A stretch of DNA of 64,000 bases, from positions 17,944,701 to 18,008,700 of the forward strand of contig OZ024888.1 in assembly GCA_964017195.1 (NCBI GenBank), written 5' to 3'. Positions 11,186 through 22,149 of the stretch are shown here, piece by piece. This DNA comes from Siderastrea radians (taxonomy: Eukaryota; Cnidaria; Anthozoa; Scleractinia; Rhizangiidae). A model generated the notes under the pieces. That model did no database searches. It was not told the DNA's origin and saw nothing but the letters and a program-made list of their open reading frames with translations. Within the stretch, counting starts at the first letter, position 1; each line of letters begins with the position of its first letter. The position numbers and the translations under genes are program-made.

Positions 11186-11578
11186 AGATGGAAGCAGGTC
11201 ATGGGTGGTTTAGATGACCTTATTAGGCACGTAAGTTTCCTTTCATCTTCAAGGAAAATAGGTGAAAGTTGTAATTAGGCATGCACACAAAGCAAAATTT
11301 TCAGTTTTTCTCGTCCTTTTCTAGTGGAGCCCTCCGTTTCTTTCTATTGCACTCGCACGAGTCAGACGTTCCTGTGAGGCTGAAAGAAGGGTTGGAAGTA
11401 GGGGGTGCAACTGTCTTTTTTTATGTCCGTAATTGTCTATCTTTTCACAACCTTCCTAAGTACTCTGGCAGTGCTAATGAGTCTCTGTAGGCGCTAAGTG
11501 GAGCCTCCACTGAACAGTAATAGTTTTTGCATCTTTTCATTTTATCCAGGTCAAGGAGGGAAATCATTTTCTCTCTTC

Positions 11579-11580
11579 AG
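11579..11580 (+). promoter_or_regulatory. Splice acceptor shared by the zinc-finger family
   Basis: A TCTCTTCAG|GCTGAG acceptor lies 56 bases upstream of the ATG of the 22-finger gene. Equivalent YAG or AAG|GCTRAG acceptors precede the other three family members, at 30051, 39197 and 57609. The coding region is therefore probably one exon behind an upstream 5' UTR exon. Confidence 0.6.
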
Positions 11581-11636
11581 GCTGAGGGAACGCGTAGCAG
11601 TTGTGATCACTCATTAGTAATCTATAAACTTGAACA

Positions 11637-13769
11637 ATGGCAACAAACTACACAGAGGACGTAAGCAGCAGTCTAAAGGAACAGAAAACAGCTTATTCTG
11701 ACGAAAATTCAGAAAATCTTCAACAATTTAAGAAACTAAAGAATAGAAGGAATCCTGTTGAAAGTGATCAGAATGGCAAGAATCGTAAGAGAATACGCAG
11801 TGGAGAAAAAGTCTATCCGTGTGACCAATCTGGTAAATGTTTTAGTAACGAAAGTAACCTAAATCATCATAACAAAATACACAGTGGAGAGAAACCTTTT
11901 GAATGTGATCAGTGTGGTAAATGCTTTTCTAATACAAGTAATCTAAAGGTACACAAAAGGACACACAGCGGAGAGAAACCTTTTAAATGCGATCAGTGTG
12001 GTAAATGCTTTTCGCAAGCAAATAATCTAAAGCGACATGAAAGAACCCACAGTGGAGAGAAACCTTTTGAATGTGATCAGTGTGGTAAATGCTTTTCTCA
12101 TGCAAGTACTCTAAAGCTACACGAAAGAACTCACAGTGGAGAGAAACCTTTTGAATGTGATCAGTGTGGTAAATGCTTTTCTAATCCAAGTAGTCTAAAG
12201 GTACATGAAAGAACCCACAGTGGAGAGAAACCTTTTGAATGTGATCAGTGTGGTAAATGCTTTTCTCAAGCAAGTACTCGAAAGCTACACGAAAGGACCC
12301 ACAGTGGAGAGAAACCTTTTGAATGTGGCAAATGTTTTTGTCGAGAAAGTGTCTTAAAGCGACATAAAAGAATACACAGTGGAGAGAAACCCTTAAAATG
12401 CAATCAGTGTAGTAAATGCTTTTCGCAAGTAGGTCGTCCAAAGGCACATCAAAGAACCCACAGTGGAGAGAAACCTTTTGAATGCGATCAGTGTGGGAAG
12501 TGCTTTTCTCAAGCAACAACTCTAAAGCTGCATGAACGAACCCACAGTGGAGAGAAACCTTTTGAATGTGATCAGTGTGGTAAATGCTTTTCGCAAGTAG
12601 GTCATCTAAAGGCACATCAAAGAACTCACAGTGGAGAGAAACCTTTTGAATGTGATCAGTGTGGTAAATGCTTTTCTCAAGCAAGTACTCGAAAGCTACA
12701 CGAGAGGACCCACAGTGGAGAGAAACCTTTTGAATGTGATCAGTGTGGCAAATGTTTTTGTCGAGAAAGTGTCTTAAAGCGACATAAAAGAATACACAGT
12801 GGAGAGAAACCCTTAAAATGCAATCAGTGTAGTAAATGCTTTTCGCAAGCAGGTCATCTAAAGGCACATCAAAGAACCCACAGTGGAGAGAAACCTTTTG
12901 AATGCGATCAGTGTGGTAAGTGCTTTTCTCAAGCAACAACTCTAAAGCTGCATGAACGAACCCACAGTGGAGAGAAACCTTTTGAATGTGATCAGTGTGG
13001 TAAATGCTTTTCACAAGCAGGTAATCTAAAGGCACATCAAAGAACTCACAGTGGAGAGAAACCTTTTGAATGTGATCAGTGTGGTCAATGCTTTTCCACA
13101 GCAAATACTCTAAAGCGACATGAAAGGACCCGCAGTGGAGAGAAACCTTTTGAATGCGACCAGTGTGGCAAATGTTTTTGTCGAGAAAGTGTCTTAAAGC
13201 GACATAAAAGAATACACAGTGGAGAGAAACCCTTAAAATGCAATCAGTGTAGTAAATGCTTTTCGCAAGCAGGTCATCTAAAGGCACATCAAAGAACCCA
13301 CAGTGGAGAGAAACCTTTTGAATGCGATCAGTGTGGTAAGTGCTTTTCTCAAGCAACAACTCTAAAGCTGCATGAACGAACCCACAGTGGAGAGAAACCT
13401 TTTGAATGTGATCAGTGTGGTAAATGCTTTTCGCACGCAGGTAATCTAAAGGCACATCAAAGAACCCACAGGGGAGAGAAACCTTTTGAATGTGATCAGT
13501 GTGGTAAATGCTTTTCGCAAGCAGGTCATCTAAAGGTACATAAAAGGACCCACAGTGGAGAGAAACCTTTTGGATGCGATCAGTGTGGTAAATGCTTTTC
13601 GCAACCAGGTCATCTAAAGGCACATCAAAGAACCCATTTAAAGAGACATAAAAAAAGACACAGCACGCAGATGCCCATCAAGTACGAACAGCCAGATGAT
13701 TCCTACAGCATTTATGAACTATTATGTGACGTTAAACATATTGAAACAGGAGCGGTTGTGATAATATGA
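11637..13769 (+). CDS. C2H2 zinc-finger protein, 22 fingers
   Basis: A 710-residue nuclear DNA-binding protein candidate. Residues 1-58 are polar, with basic clusters ([15 protein letters not shown]) that may serve nuclear import; no KRAB, BTB or SCAN domain is seen. Residues about 59-672 are 22 tandem fingers with HSGEKPF-type linkers. Finger 1 lacks its second Cys (CDQSGK), finger 7 lacks three residues (FECGKCF) and finger 16 ends in R instead of H, so 19 look intact. Fingers 7-11, 12-16 and 17 onward form a 420-bp higher-order repeat. The tail has [14 protein letters not shown], shared with the three other family members, but then diverges through a one-base insertion. The start follows the shared splice acceptor and gives the family N-terminus MA-NYTE. 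AATAAA at 13878-13883. DNA target unknown. Confidence 0.9.
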   Translation: MATNYTEDVSSSLKEQKTAYSDENSENLQQFKKLKNRRNPVESDQNGKNRKRIRSGEKVYPCDQSGKCFSNESNLNHHNKIHSGEKPFECDQCGKCFSNTSNLKVHKRTHSGEKPFKCDQCGKCFSQANNLKRHERTHSGEKPFECDQCGKCFSHASTLKLHERTHSGEKPFECDQCGKCFSNPSSLKVHERTHSGEKPFECDQCGKCFSQASTRKLHERTHSGEKPFECGKCFCRESVLKRHKRIHSGEKPLKCNQCSKCFSQVGRPKAHQRTHSGEKPFECDQCGKCFSQATTLKLHERTHSGEKPFECDQCGKCFSQVGHLKAHQRTHSGEKPFECDQCGKCFSQASTRKLHERTHSGEKPFECDQCGKCFCRESVLKRHKRIHSGEKPLKCNQCSKCFSQAGHLKAHQRTHSGEKPFECDQCGKCFSQATTLKLHERTHSGEKPFECDQCGKCFSQAGNLKAHQRTHSGEKPFECDQCGQCFSTANTLKRHERTRSGEKPFECDQCGKCFCRESVLKRHKRIHSGEKPLKCNQCSKCFSQAGHLKAHQRTHSGEKPFECDQCGKCFSQATTLKLHERTHSGEKPFECDQCGKCFSHAGNLKAHQRTHRGEKPFECDQCGKCFSQAGHLKVHKRTHSGEKPFGCDQCGKCFSQPGHLKAHQRTHLKRHKKRHSTQMPIKYEQPDDSYSIYELLCDVKHIETGAVVII
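12351..13611 (+). repeat. 420-bp higher-order repeat of five zinc fingers
   Basis: The block beginning with the CRESVLKR finger recurs at a 420-bp period (GTCTTAAAGC at 12351, 12771 and 13191). Each block runs [13 protein letters not shown]-type, ATTLKL, GHLKA/GNLKA, then a variable finger. Copies are almost identical, showing recent unequal exchange inside the gene. Confidence 0.9.
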
Positions 13770-15650
13770 CTTGTGAGATGTGTTTCAGCGACAAATGCCC
13801 CATAAGAGTTCCACTACTTGTGCAAGTTACAAAGCGAATAGTAGGATTCACTATAGGTGTGTTCTTATTTTGAATATAATAAAAGTTTATGTATTAACCT
13901 TCTTCCGATTAAAAACGATGGAGGAGAAAGCCGCGTCTTTACCCGAATAGAGCTAACAGAAATCGCTTAAGTTAAACATGTAGATAATACAGGTGGAAAT
14001 AAAGTAGACGGTAATGTACATTAAGCGAAACACGTGAAAGTTTCATTGGATAAACGTATTCGCAGCACGAGAATTAAGTTAAGTATTATGTTCGATATCC
14101 ATGTGAAATTTTGAACGCACTTTAATAATCTTAAGACTTGCAGTTTTGGCTACGTGGTTCGGTGAGTGAGGTTACTTGGTTTTATGATTCTTACGAAGAA
14201 AGAATATTTGCAGCGGGAAGATCCAGGAAGTTCGATGGAAGTGGTCCACATGGCGCCTTGTTCTTGATATTTCATAAGCCGAAGAATTAAAGATCAGCGA
14301 CACGAACTCTTCTATCGGCCTGAAGTGATGAAAGGCGGCTGCATTCGAGCCGCTCAGTTTAAGCAAATTTAAAATATTTCTCGGTAACTTTGGTCGAGTC
14401 GTCTAGGCCTTGTCTTTCCTGTTATTCATTTGAACTTGAATGGATTTGATTACTACACAATAAATTAGATGAGCACAGACTTGAATGACGGGGAGGGAGG
14501 CGCGGTCCCACTTGAGCCTCCCCCGAGATGTGACAATTTTTTTGATCTGGTCATTTTTCTGCTCGGTTTCAAGTGTTCCCTAGATCTGAACCATTAAGTT
14601 CGAACACTGTTTTGTAACATAACTCTACGAATTAGTTTTATAATGCATGTAGTCTTTACGTTATTACTTGATTGATATTTATAATGATTAGGTTTTCATT
14701 GTATATTTACATTTCTTTGTTACTGTTTTCATCATAATATTGTAAACACGTTTTGTAGTTTTTGCAACTTATTTTTGTATATCGTGTCTAGTTTGAAGAA
14801 TGTGTAGGGCCTCTCGTTGCTGAATTGGCCGCCCTGCCAAAATAAAGTTCATCTTTCTATATGTCATATCTCTAGGGTTGGCCTGCAGGCTTACTGTACT
14901 CTTCTACCTAGGACGCTTCCTGTAGTGTGTGTTCCACGGCAATCCTAGAGGCTCCCCTTTTAGCGTTTCATGTGCCGTTATGTGTAAAGAAAATGAGGTG
15001 ACCAAATGTGGAGAGGCCTTCTTAAGAATTGGGAAAGCATGGAGATATCCTTGTTTTTCTTTCCTACAGTCTGCCTTAGGTGTGCAAACTGTCGGTTTGT
15101 GTCAGTGTCGATAACGTACGTCGCCGTGTTTCGACCATGGTAGATCCTTTTAGTTAGTTACTCGGAGGTGTTTGCAGCTGTTGATGTCACTGTCTCTCAT
15201 GACTATCATGGCGCGTTTGCTCATAAAAAAAACAAACTACTTTTTCTCCCGCGCTGACCCGCCAGACTCAATTAGAACTACTGAACAGTTATCCTTGCGT
15301 AGTAAAAAGGGTGATGAATTTTATATCTCTAAGTTAACTCATTGATTAAGGATAAATTTTAATAGATTGTTGTATATTTTTTAGTGAGTTAATGTTTAGC
15401 GTAGGTTTTATGTTAAAATAATTTAGATATTGTCATATTTTATACAGTTTATATATTAAATCGATTTTTCCTGTCAGGCAGTTCATTTTAATAAGGAACT
15501 TTAATGTTCTGGCCTAATTATGCAGGTATCGGTTATCATTTTCTTTATGTACTCTTAGTCTTTAGATTTTATTTGTTTTTTGTTGTCGTTGTTTATCTGC
15601 GTAATTGAATTGAATAAATATAGATACAAATAACTTGGGGGAAGAGGCGA
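13770..15650. other. Non-coding stretch, possible LINE 3' tails
   Basis: No coding region recognised. Two AT-rich segments end in AATAAA-type sequences (AAAATAAAGTTCATC near 14840; AATTGAATAAATATAG near 15608). They have the look of non-LTR retrotransposon 3' UTRs, but no reverse transcriptase is visible upstream. Low-confidence reading. Confidence 0.25.
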
Positions 15651-15654
15651 TTGA

Positions 15655-16343
15655 ATGGTCCAAGAGCCTGTTCCAGGCGTTCAGATAGTGGCGAGAAAAA
15701 ATGAGAAGAGACTGGGAGAGAGGCGAGATTTCGTTTCATATTTTCCCCCAGGAGTTCTAAGACCATTGTTTGTTGGCAAAATGAGAAGAGACTGGGAGAG
15801 AGGCCAGAGTTCGTTTCATATTTTCCTCCATGAGTTCTAACACTATTGTATGTTGGGAAAATGAGAAGAGACTGGGAGAGAGGCCAGAGTTAGTTTCATA
15901 TTTTCCTCCATGAGTTCTAAGACCATTGTTTGTTGGGAAAATGAGAAGAGACTGGGAGAGAGGCCAGAGTTCGTTTCATATTTTCCTCCATGAGTTCTAA
16001 CACCATTGTATGTTGGGAAAACGAGAAGAGACTGGGAGAGAGGCCAGAGTTTGTTTCATATTTTCCTCCATGAGTTCTAACACCACTGTATGTTGGGAAA
16101 ATGAGAAGAGACTAGGAGAGAGGCGAGAGTTTGTTTCATATTTTCCTCCATGAGTTCTAAGACCATTGTATGTTGGGAAAATGCGAGGAAACTGGGAGAG
16201 AGGCGAGAGTTCGTTTCATATTTTCCTCCAGGAGTTCCAAGACCATTGTATGTTGGGAAAATGAGAAGAGACTGGGAGAGAGGTGAGAGTTTGTTTCATA
16301 TTTTCCTCCATGAGTTCTAAGACCATTGTATGTTGGGAAAATG
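15655..16343. repeat. 80-bp tandem array behind a short repeat lead
   Basis: Eight copies of an 80-bp unit, ATGAGAAGAGACTGGGAGAG being its start. Copies begin at 15701, 15781, 15861, 15941, 16021, 16101, 16181 and 16261. The bases at 15655-15700 (GAGCCTGTTCCAGGCGTTC) resemble a dispersed coral repeat from which the array may have grown. Open frames across it are by-products. Confidence 0.9.
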
Positions 16344-16659
16344 CGCTTAGTTTTGACTTAACGAGAATCCTGACCCCTTTAAAAACGCAAGTTTCGAGCG
16401 AAAAATTGTCGTTTTTACAACAACCAACGAATTCCAATCTTGAAATTGAATCAACCAAAATGGATCAAAAGACAACTGTCCTGTTACACACGCTATTTGT
16501 CCATCTCAAATAAAGTGTTGCTTTCTGAGCTACTTAATTAAAATTGCAAAACAGAGTTTCCGAACGAAACATGGATGAAGCGTTTACTTTTATGTTATTC
16601 GCAGGCCTTTTGCCAATTTTTTGGCTACTCAGTTTCCGAGTAACACTTCATTATTTTTA

Positions 16660-16982
16660 CCCTGCTAGCAGAGGTTTTTTATCTTGCCGCTTTTTTTCTT
16701 AGTCTTTTTACGGCTGTCTTTCCTGTTGTCTTGTCTGTGAATGGCCAACCTTTCCCGCGCTGTGTAGTTTGACTGACAGGCGGGTTATCATTTGGCCAAT
16801 CACAGACAAGACATGTGTTTTAAGTTAGTCGTTGCTATAGGAACGACAGAGTATGCTCAACAGGGAAAAGAATCGTATTGTGGCAGAGGCTTTTCTCGCG
16901 TGAAAAAAACAACATGGGTAAAGACAGCCGTAAAAAGACTACGAAAAAGAAGCGGCAAGATAAAAAACCTCTGCTTGCAGGG
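16660..16982. mobile_element. MITE with 65-bp terminal inverted repeats
   Basis: The left arm (16660-16724) and right arm (16917-16982) are near-identical inverted copies, starting CCCTGCTAGCAGAGG and ending CCTCTGCTTGCAGGG. TA flanks both ends (16658-16659, 16983-16984), as for Tc1/mariner-type insertion. A second inverted pair (TGTCTTGTCTGTGA and its complement) lies inside at 16731-16813. No transposase. Confidence 0.8.
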
Positions 16983-17127
16983 TACATTATTTTAATTAAT
17001 ACGTCTGTAGCTGGGGTACGACATGCCTCCAACGGGACCGATTCAAACCAGTTCTTAAGATATCTTCTTACCTTTACTGGGGTAAAACAGTGAATAGTGA
17101 GCTGTAAAGGCTTAAAAGCAAGATCAT

Positions 17128-17592
17128 AAACCGGATCGTAACCCTCTGGGGAGGGGGGCTGCTCAGAAAAATTTTGGTGGGGTGGTTGTGCTGGGACACT
17201 GAAACCCTTAACCTATACCAGACCACTTGCAGGTCCTTTTACAACCCTATTCTAGACTAGATGCCAAAAATACCTACCCTATCCCAGACTAGCTATTTTC
17301 CAGCGATCTATCAGTAATATAACCGCACAGTGCTTTTAATGGAAAACCAACTCTCGATGAACAAAGTTGTCACGATTTCATTTAGATTTTATATTTCCGA
17401 GTTTTTCAAACCCATTTTGGACTTAAATTTTCTCACCACCTAGTTTCCCGGTAATTGATACCCTATTCTCATTTCTAGACCAAAACTCCCTGATCCCAGA
17501 CTAAACTGCTTGAAAACCATACCCTTCACAGCAGAACATACCTATAGAGGTTATATATGGTAGTACCCTTCCCGGGGGGGGGGGGGGAGGTC
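17128..17592. repeat. Interspersed repeat with G-rich ends
   Basis: About 460 bp with motifs CCTATCCCAGACTAG, TTTTTCAAACCCATTTTGG and a terminal run of G. Inverted partial copies lie at 36592-36890 and 42545-42690, and a weaker relative at about 20890-21000. Non-autonomous; class unknown. Confidence 0.65.
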
Positions 17593-17607
17593 GTAACCCC
17601 TTCTTAT

Positions 17608-17669
17608 TATCCAACTGTATTAGTTATTGTACAGAAAGCCCGCGAAACGAGTACAAATATCCCACGATA
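17608..17669. repeat. Direct repeat, first copy (second at 19005-19065)
   Basis: A block of about 60 bp (TATCCAACTGTATTAGTTAT followed by a GTACAGAAAGC segment and CGAAACGAGTAC) is repeated near-identically at 19005-19065, same orientation. The two copies bracket a MITE and a recombinase remnant. Confidence 0.7.
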
Positions 17670-17686
17670 TTAAACACAGAATACTT

Positions 17687-17824
17687 CATGGAAAGTGTGT
17701 GCGTACGATATTTACGCACGAGTGGGTCAAGTATCGGAAATCGAACGAGTGAGCGCAGCGAACGAGTGAGAATTCTGATACAAACCATCGAGTGCGTAAA
17801 TACTGTATGCATACACTTTCCATG
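17687..17824. mobile_element. Palindromic MITE (CATGGAAA family)
   Basis: 138-bp hairpin with CATGGAAAGTGT and ACACTTTCCATG ends and inner TTTACGCAC / GTGCGTAAA arms. Same family as 9430-9538. Confidence 0.7.
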
Positions 17825-18446
17825 GTGTATTATGTTTATTATAAACACACTGAGATTTAAAGGTGGCTAAATATCATTTAGGCAAAGTTAAACTCGAGCT
17901 AATGTAGCCAGCGGTTTTCTCCATTGTCAGTACGTGACCTGCGGGGTGGCCTTCAGGGGTTGTGCAGGGTTTCAAGGTTCATTGCTTTACACGTGCAGTG
18001 TTATCAGCTGATCTTTGCGGATCAAAGCTCTGTTATCGCTTGCGAATCGTTGCGGATTCTTGCACCCTCTCCTCCCTCCCGCTACTGTGTTTGGTTGTCA
18101 GGGTAAGTATTCTTTCAGGTAAGTTGTTTCCACTGAATTCTTTCAGTGTGACGGTGCTGGTTAGCGGACGCTCATTTGGGTGGTTCCCGCTTTCCAGGGT
18201 TGCCATGGATACCTCCCTGTGGCTTATGGCATCTGGCATCCCGCTAACCTTTAAGGCACCAGTTCCCAAGCTCATCTATTTGTGATGAGGTTTAATTCTT
18301 GTTTAATGACAAATTGTGTTGCACAGATTCAACTCAAAAGCTTATAAAAGATGTAAGCTTATTAAGTTATATAAATGTTTTGACTGTAGACATTTTCTAG
18401 TCAATTCAAACTGTTTATCTTTGACGATACTCACCACGGGCTAGTT

Positions 18447-18690
18447 ATTTTTCTTCAAATACCTCTCAGTACTTTAAACAAGACATTTTAAGCTTCAGGG
18501 ATCATAATCTTCTCCGTCTTTACGTCTACCAGCGCGAATAAACTCCGCAAGATACTTGTTTGATTCTGCTGGCTATATAGTGTGCACTTTTCGCTCGTCG
18601 TTCTTTTCGTTTCTCAAAAATTCTTCCAGCAATTTCACATCTCGCTTCGTCTTCTCTTTTGCGTTTTGCTTTCGAGACTTTCCACATAAT
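18447..18690 (-). pseudogene. Remnant of a Crypton-type recombinase N-terminus
   Basis: The minus-strand translation reads KTKRDVKLLEEFLRNEK, then PAESNKYLAEFIRAGRRKDG and STERYLKKN. These match, in order, the N-terminal region of the recombinase at 7880 (TERDVRLLERFLKT, SFERHLKKK). At least three in-frame stops interrupt it and the catalytic domain is absent. Too broken for a simple ORF call. Paired CCAATCA boxes lie upstream on the same strand. Confidence 0.7.
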
Positions 18691-18853
18691 CCTCAACTGA
18701 AGGCAGGCAGCAAATCATTTCTCCCTTATGTTTAACCTTTATAAATGAAAGTTAACTTCAACACTTTCCAGAAACTCTGAAAAGCGAAAGCTAAGCCTGA
18801 ATGAGAATCACCTTGTTACGGCTCACACGTCAAAAAACATGATACGCGGTACC

Positions 18854-18911
18854 TGATTGGACGTATCACTTTCTTCACACGCGAAAAAAGTGATACGCGA
18901 CATTTGATTGG
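18854..18911 (-). promoter_or_regulatory. Paired CCAAT boxes upstream of the recombinase remnant
   Basis: Minus-strand CCAATCA boxes begin at 18911 and 18860, 51 bp apart, about 165-220 bp upstream of the remnant. The spacing equals that upstream of the 7880 locus. Confidence 0.4.
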
Positions 18912-19108
18912 CTTTCAGCTACTTAGACCAGCTTGTGAACGAAAATTTATTTCGCTCCTTTTCAGTGGGTAAATCTCAGTATGTATATAATAAGATATAT
19001 TTATTATCCAACTGTATTAGTTATTGTACAGAAAGCGCGCGAAACGAGTACAAATATCCTAAGTTATTATTCAACAAATTGTCACTATGCCCATATATGG
19101 TAAGGAAA

Positions 19109-19136
19109 CCCTCAATATCTGTCATCCTACATGACA
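19109..19136. repeat. Short perfect hairpin
   Basis: ATATCTGTCAT and ATGACAGATAT flank a 5-base loop. No further context identified. Confidence 0.5.
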
Positions 19137-19697
19137 GATATCCTGCGATATACGTAAATGACCATATTTGGAAGTGCACTGCAGATTTTCTTTCATTGCT
19201 TGTTTGGCGGCCATTTTGAAAAGCGAGCCAGTTTTAGCAGTGTTCTCCGCAAATTTTAACTCTCTGGAAGAAACTTTCCAAGATTAAATGCTCTCAAAAA
19301 GTCAACAAGTATTTGCTGCAGCTCACAAAGATATCCAGAGGTTGACTTGGAATTTTCATAGTGAGAACTCAACCAAGAAAATGCTATTGCGAACGAAGCA
19401 GCACACTTGCTCACGGAAAGTTGAAAAGACTAAAGTTGAAAAGATTTTAATTCACAGGAAGAGGACCTATTCTCGGTAAGGTAGCAATATTTTTTTCCTT
19501 TGTCTTGTCATTTCCAAACATGAGTTTGTAAATAAGTCTTTCTAAGTGAACGGTAGTAAACTTCGATTTCTTGAAGTTCTCTTTTGATTTTTATTAAGCT
19601 TAAGCTTATGTGTTGCTAGCTTTTAGCGTTTTTATCATAGAGCCGTAGTTTTTCTCGTTCTGAAAATGGTAGGCGATGGGAATTTGTTGAATAATAA

Positions 19698-19810
19698 AAC
19701 AATTATCCTGCTCAATCTTGCGGAATATCCCCTGATTTAGCCAACTCGGCCTACGGCCTCGTCGGCTAAGTATCAGGTGATATTCCGCGCGATTTCGCAG
19801 GATAATTGTT
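19698..19810. mobile_element. Palindromic MITE (ACAATTATCCTG ends)
   Basis: 113-bp hairpin with ends ACAATTATCCTG and CAGGATAATTGT and centre GGCCTACGGCC. The outer ends resemble the hairpin at 45951-46066, which may be a distant relative. Confidence 0.75.
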
Positions 19811-19889
19811 AAATATTGTACAGTTGGTTATTGTACAGTACTTTGTGCAGTGCTCATCCTGTAACAATTGTAGTTTTATTTCAAGTTAC

Positions 19890-20835
19890 TGAATTCGCTT
19901 GAATTCGCAGTATTTGGCCCGACGTTAAACATAGCAGAGCTAGTGCCTTCCGGTTTTCTCCGGTCCACAATAATGGTTTTTGCGGCGGTCCATACACATT
20001 TTCCCAAGAAAAATACCAGTGTTTATGTCGGAGAATCGCTTTTGTCACGTAAAAAGATATAAATATTAAAAATAACACGCCACTCGCTATCGACGTCACC
20101 TTAACTCAGAGGAAGTGGAATCACTCGCGAAGCAAATAATCCGAGATCGATTCTATGTCAGAGCAGAATTTTTTTTTATCTGCGCCGTTCACGACCAGTA
20201 AGAGAGTTGAATTTAACAGCAATAATAAAGTAACACCTAAAAAAATAACCTTCATCCTCTGATCTAAATAAAAAATTAAAGTTCTATTTTAAATTCGTTG
20301 TTCAAAAGTAGACATAAGAACTCAATTCAATCTGCTTTTAAACCCTGTGTTCCCTAAAAGCTGTGGATGCGGCTCTGCCAGCAGAACACAATGTCTCCCA
20401 ATATTTTTTCTTTCTTGTCTTCTTTTTTTCGCGGTCACTTACCCGAGTCCACTTATTTCCGCTTGGCCAAACAAATACTCGTCGCATCTTTCGCTTCACA
20501 GGCTAAGGCTCGTATCTTGGGCGAATAACTGTAATATGTTCTGCACCTTTAGGTTAGGGAGCGAGAGATCAACGGTAGGGGCTAATGTCCTTTTCGTATT
20601 CAACAAGAGCATTTTCAGAAATTAATAAAGTACTTACGAAAAAAAAAGTTGGAGAGTTGGAGCTCCGCTTCTAGGCTTGGCTAAATCTACATATTACAGT
20701 TATGACAATTCAAAGGTTTTCACTTCAACCAGAACTGCAAAATAACAGAACTATGCTGCAAAATATGACTATCGTGCCGACATTATTATCACCGTAACGT
20801 TCGAAATTACCATGTATGTTGGCGTAATCCGTCAC
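19890..20835. repeat. Interspersed repeats, inverted copy of 47340-47810 plus another family
   Basis: The minus strand of about 19890-20000 matches plus-strand 47660-47770 (shared GGCACTAGCTCTGCTAT-like block and CTGCGAA). The segment AGCTCCGCTTCTAGGCTTGG at 20659-20678 is the inverse of the 47340-47368 segment. From about 20690 to 20835 a different repeat follows that also occurs at 34840-35005 and ends in TAATCCGTCAC. No functional ORF recognised. Confidence 0.5.
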
Positions 20836-20879
20836 ACGAGAAAAAAAAAGCTTCTTAAAAAATACCCAACTCAGATCAC

Positions 20880-22140
20880 ATCGCACAAACCTTGCCCTAT
20901 TTCAGACCAAAATGGTCAAGTCTATCCCCTATTTCAGACTAACACGGATCGAAAACCGTACCCTTTGCTGCCGCACATACCGCACATTACCCCTGTCCTG
21001 TTAATTTCCTATTCTGCGAAAGGACTTGGAACTAATTTGTGTCTATTCACTGTTTTCAGCTGTTTTCATTTCCCACAAGATCGTGGTTGGAGGAGTTGGC
21101 AGCTCACTTTATTGACTGTTTTGCAAAGTACAGGTAAGAAGAACTTCATAAGGAAGTGTTTAAAAGATATTATAACGATATGAATGCGTGAACGACGCCA
21201 AGTTATCCCCCACTGTCGGCAGAAAACGCTGGAGGTCACTAGCCAACTTTGAAGTTGTTTGAATCATCACATCGCGCGGGGATGATTAGATCACTTATGA
21301 TCAGGCAAGAAATTCGCCCATAAATGAGTCTTAAGAGTAATGATTGTCTTCCTTTTCCATTTGTTCACCGTAAGAGAGTTACGAGGCGCGAATCATTTGA
21401 GTTGTTCGGACGATCGACTGAAGCAACAACTAGCGAAATCACGATACAGGATGGAGGATCGGGAATCGAGGATCGGGGATCGAATAAATTGTCAAGCTCA
21501 AATTAATAGCGAATAACTTCCTTTTCTTTTCATAACAGGATTCCTCAGTGGGTGCAGTTTTTGTATTTTACATGAGCATCACAAAGTGTGTCAGTGATAT
21601 TAGAATAAGGCTACTTATCTCTCCCAAGCACCATTGTGAAAGTCCTTGTAAGCATCATGAAGAGTCCCCATTGGTGACATTCAAAATAGACACCGGCTTT
21701 CCCAGATCTTGGAATGAGAGCTCAACTGCATGTGGTGTCATGTGGTGTTGTGTTTATTGTTGTTAGGCACGACAGAACTACTTTCACAAACAACAGTATT
21801 GATCGATGAGATGATCGATACATTCACAATGAAAATATAATGTTCAATAATTAAATGAGAAGAATTCAAGATAAAAAGCCCATAAATTGTCTTTGATTCA
21901 CAGACCTTGCAGTGAACTTGGTGTACTATGTGAGAATTACATAGTTTGCAGGCCTGTTTGTTAGTTTTGCATTTTTTTTAATCTCATGATGTCGTAATCC
22001 TACAAAATCGAACTAAAAACCAATCAAACTCCATCAAATGATTTGCATTGTAATTTACCATTCCGTATTGGTTCAATTGAGTTTGAACGCTGATCATTCA
22101 GTACTCAAAAATTGGACTTTGTCCAGTTGAGGAGTTCTTG
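20880..22140. other. Unassigned non-coding stretch
   Basis: Holds a fragment of the CCTATTTCAGAC repeat family (about 20890-21000) and a short GGATCGGGAATCGA-type tandem run at 21449-21486. Nothing else recognised. Confidence 0.4.
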
Positions 22141-22149
22141 TAGTTGAAT

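Noticed and set aside
12181..13623. 480-codon open frame on the minus strand
   Set aside because: It is antisense to the finger repeats of the 11637 gene. The repeat period is a multiple of three, so a stop-free antisense frame is expected; its product is only a repeat of [17 protein letters not shown] units.
16878..17093. Lysine-rich frame resembling a nuclear-localisation peptide
   Set aside because: It is the right inverted arm of the MITE at 16660-16982; the inverse occurs in the left arm.
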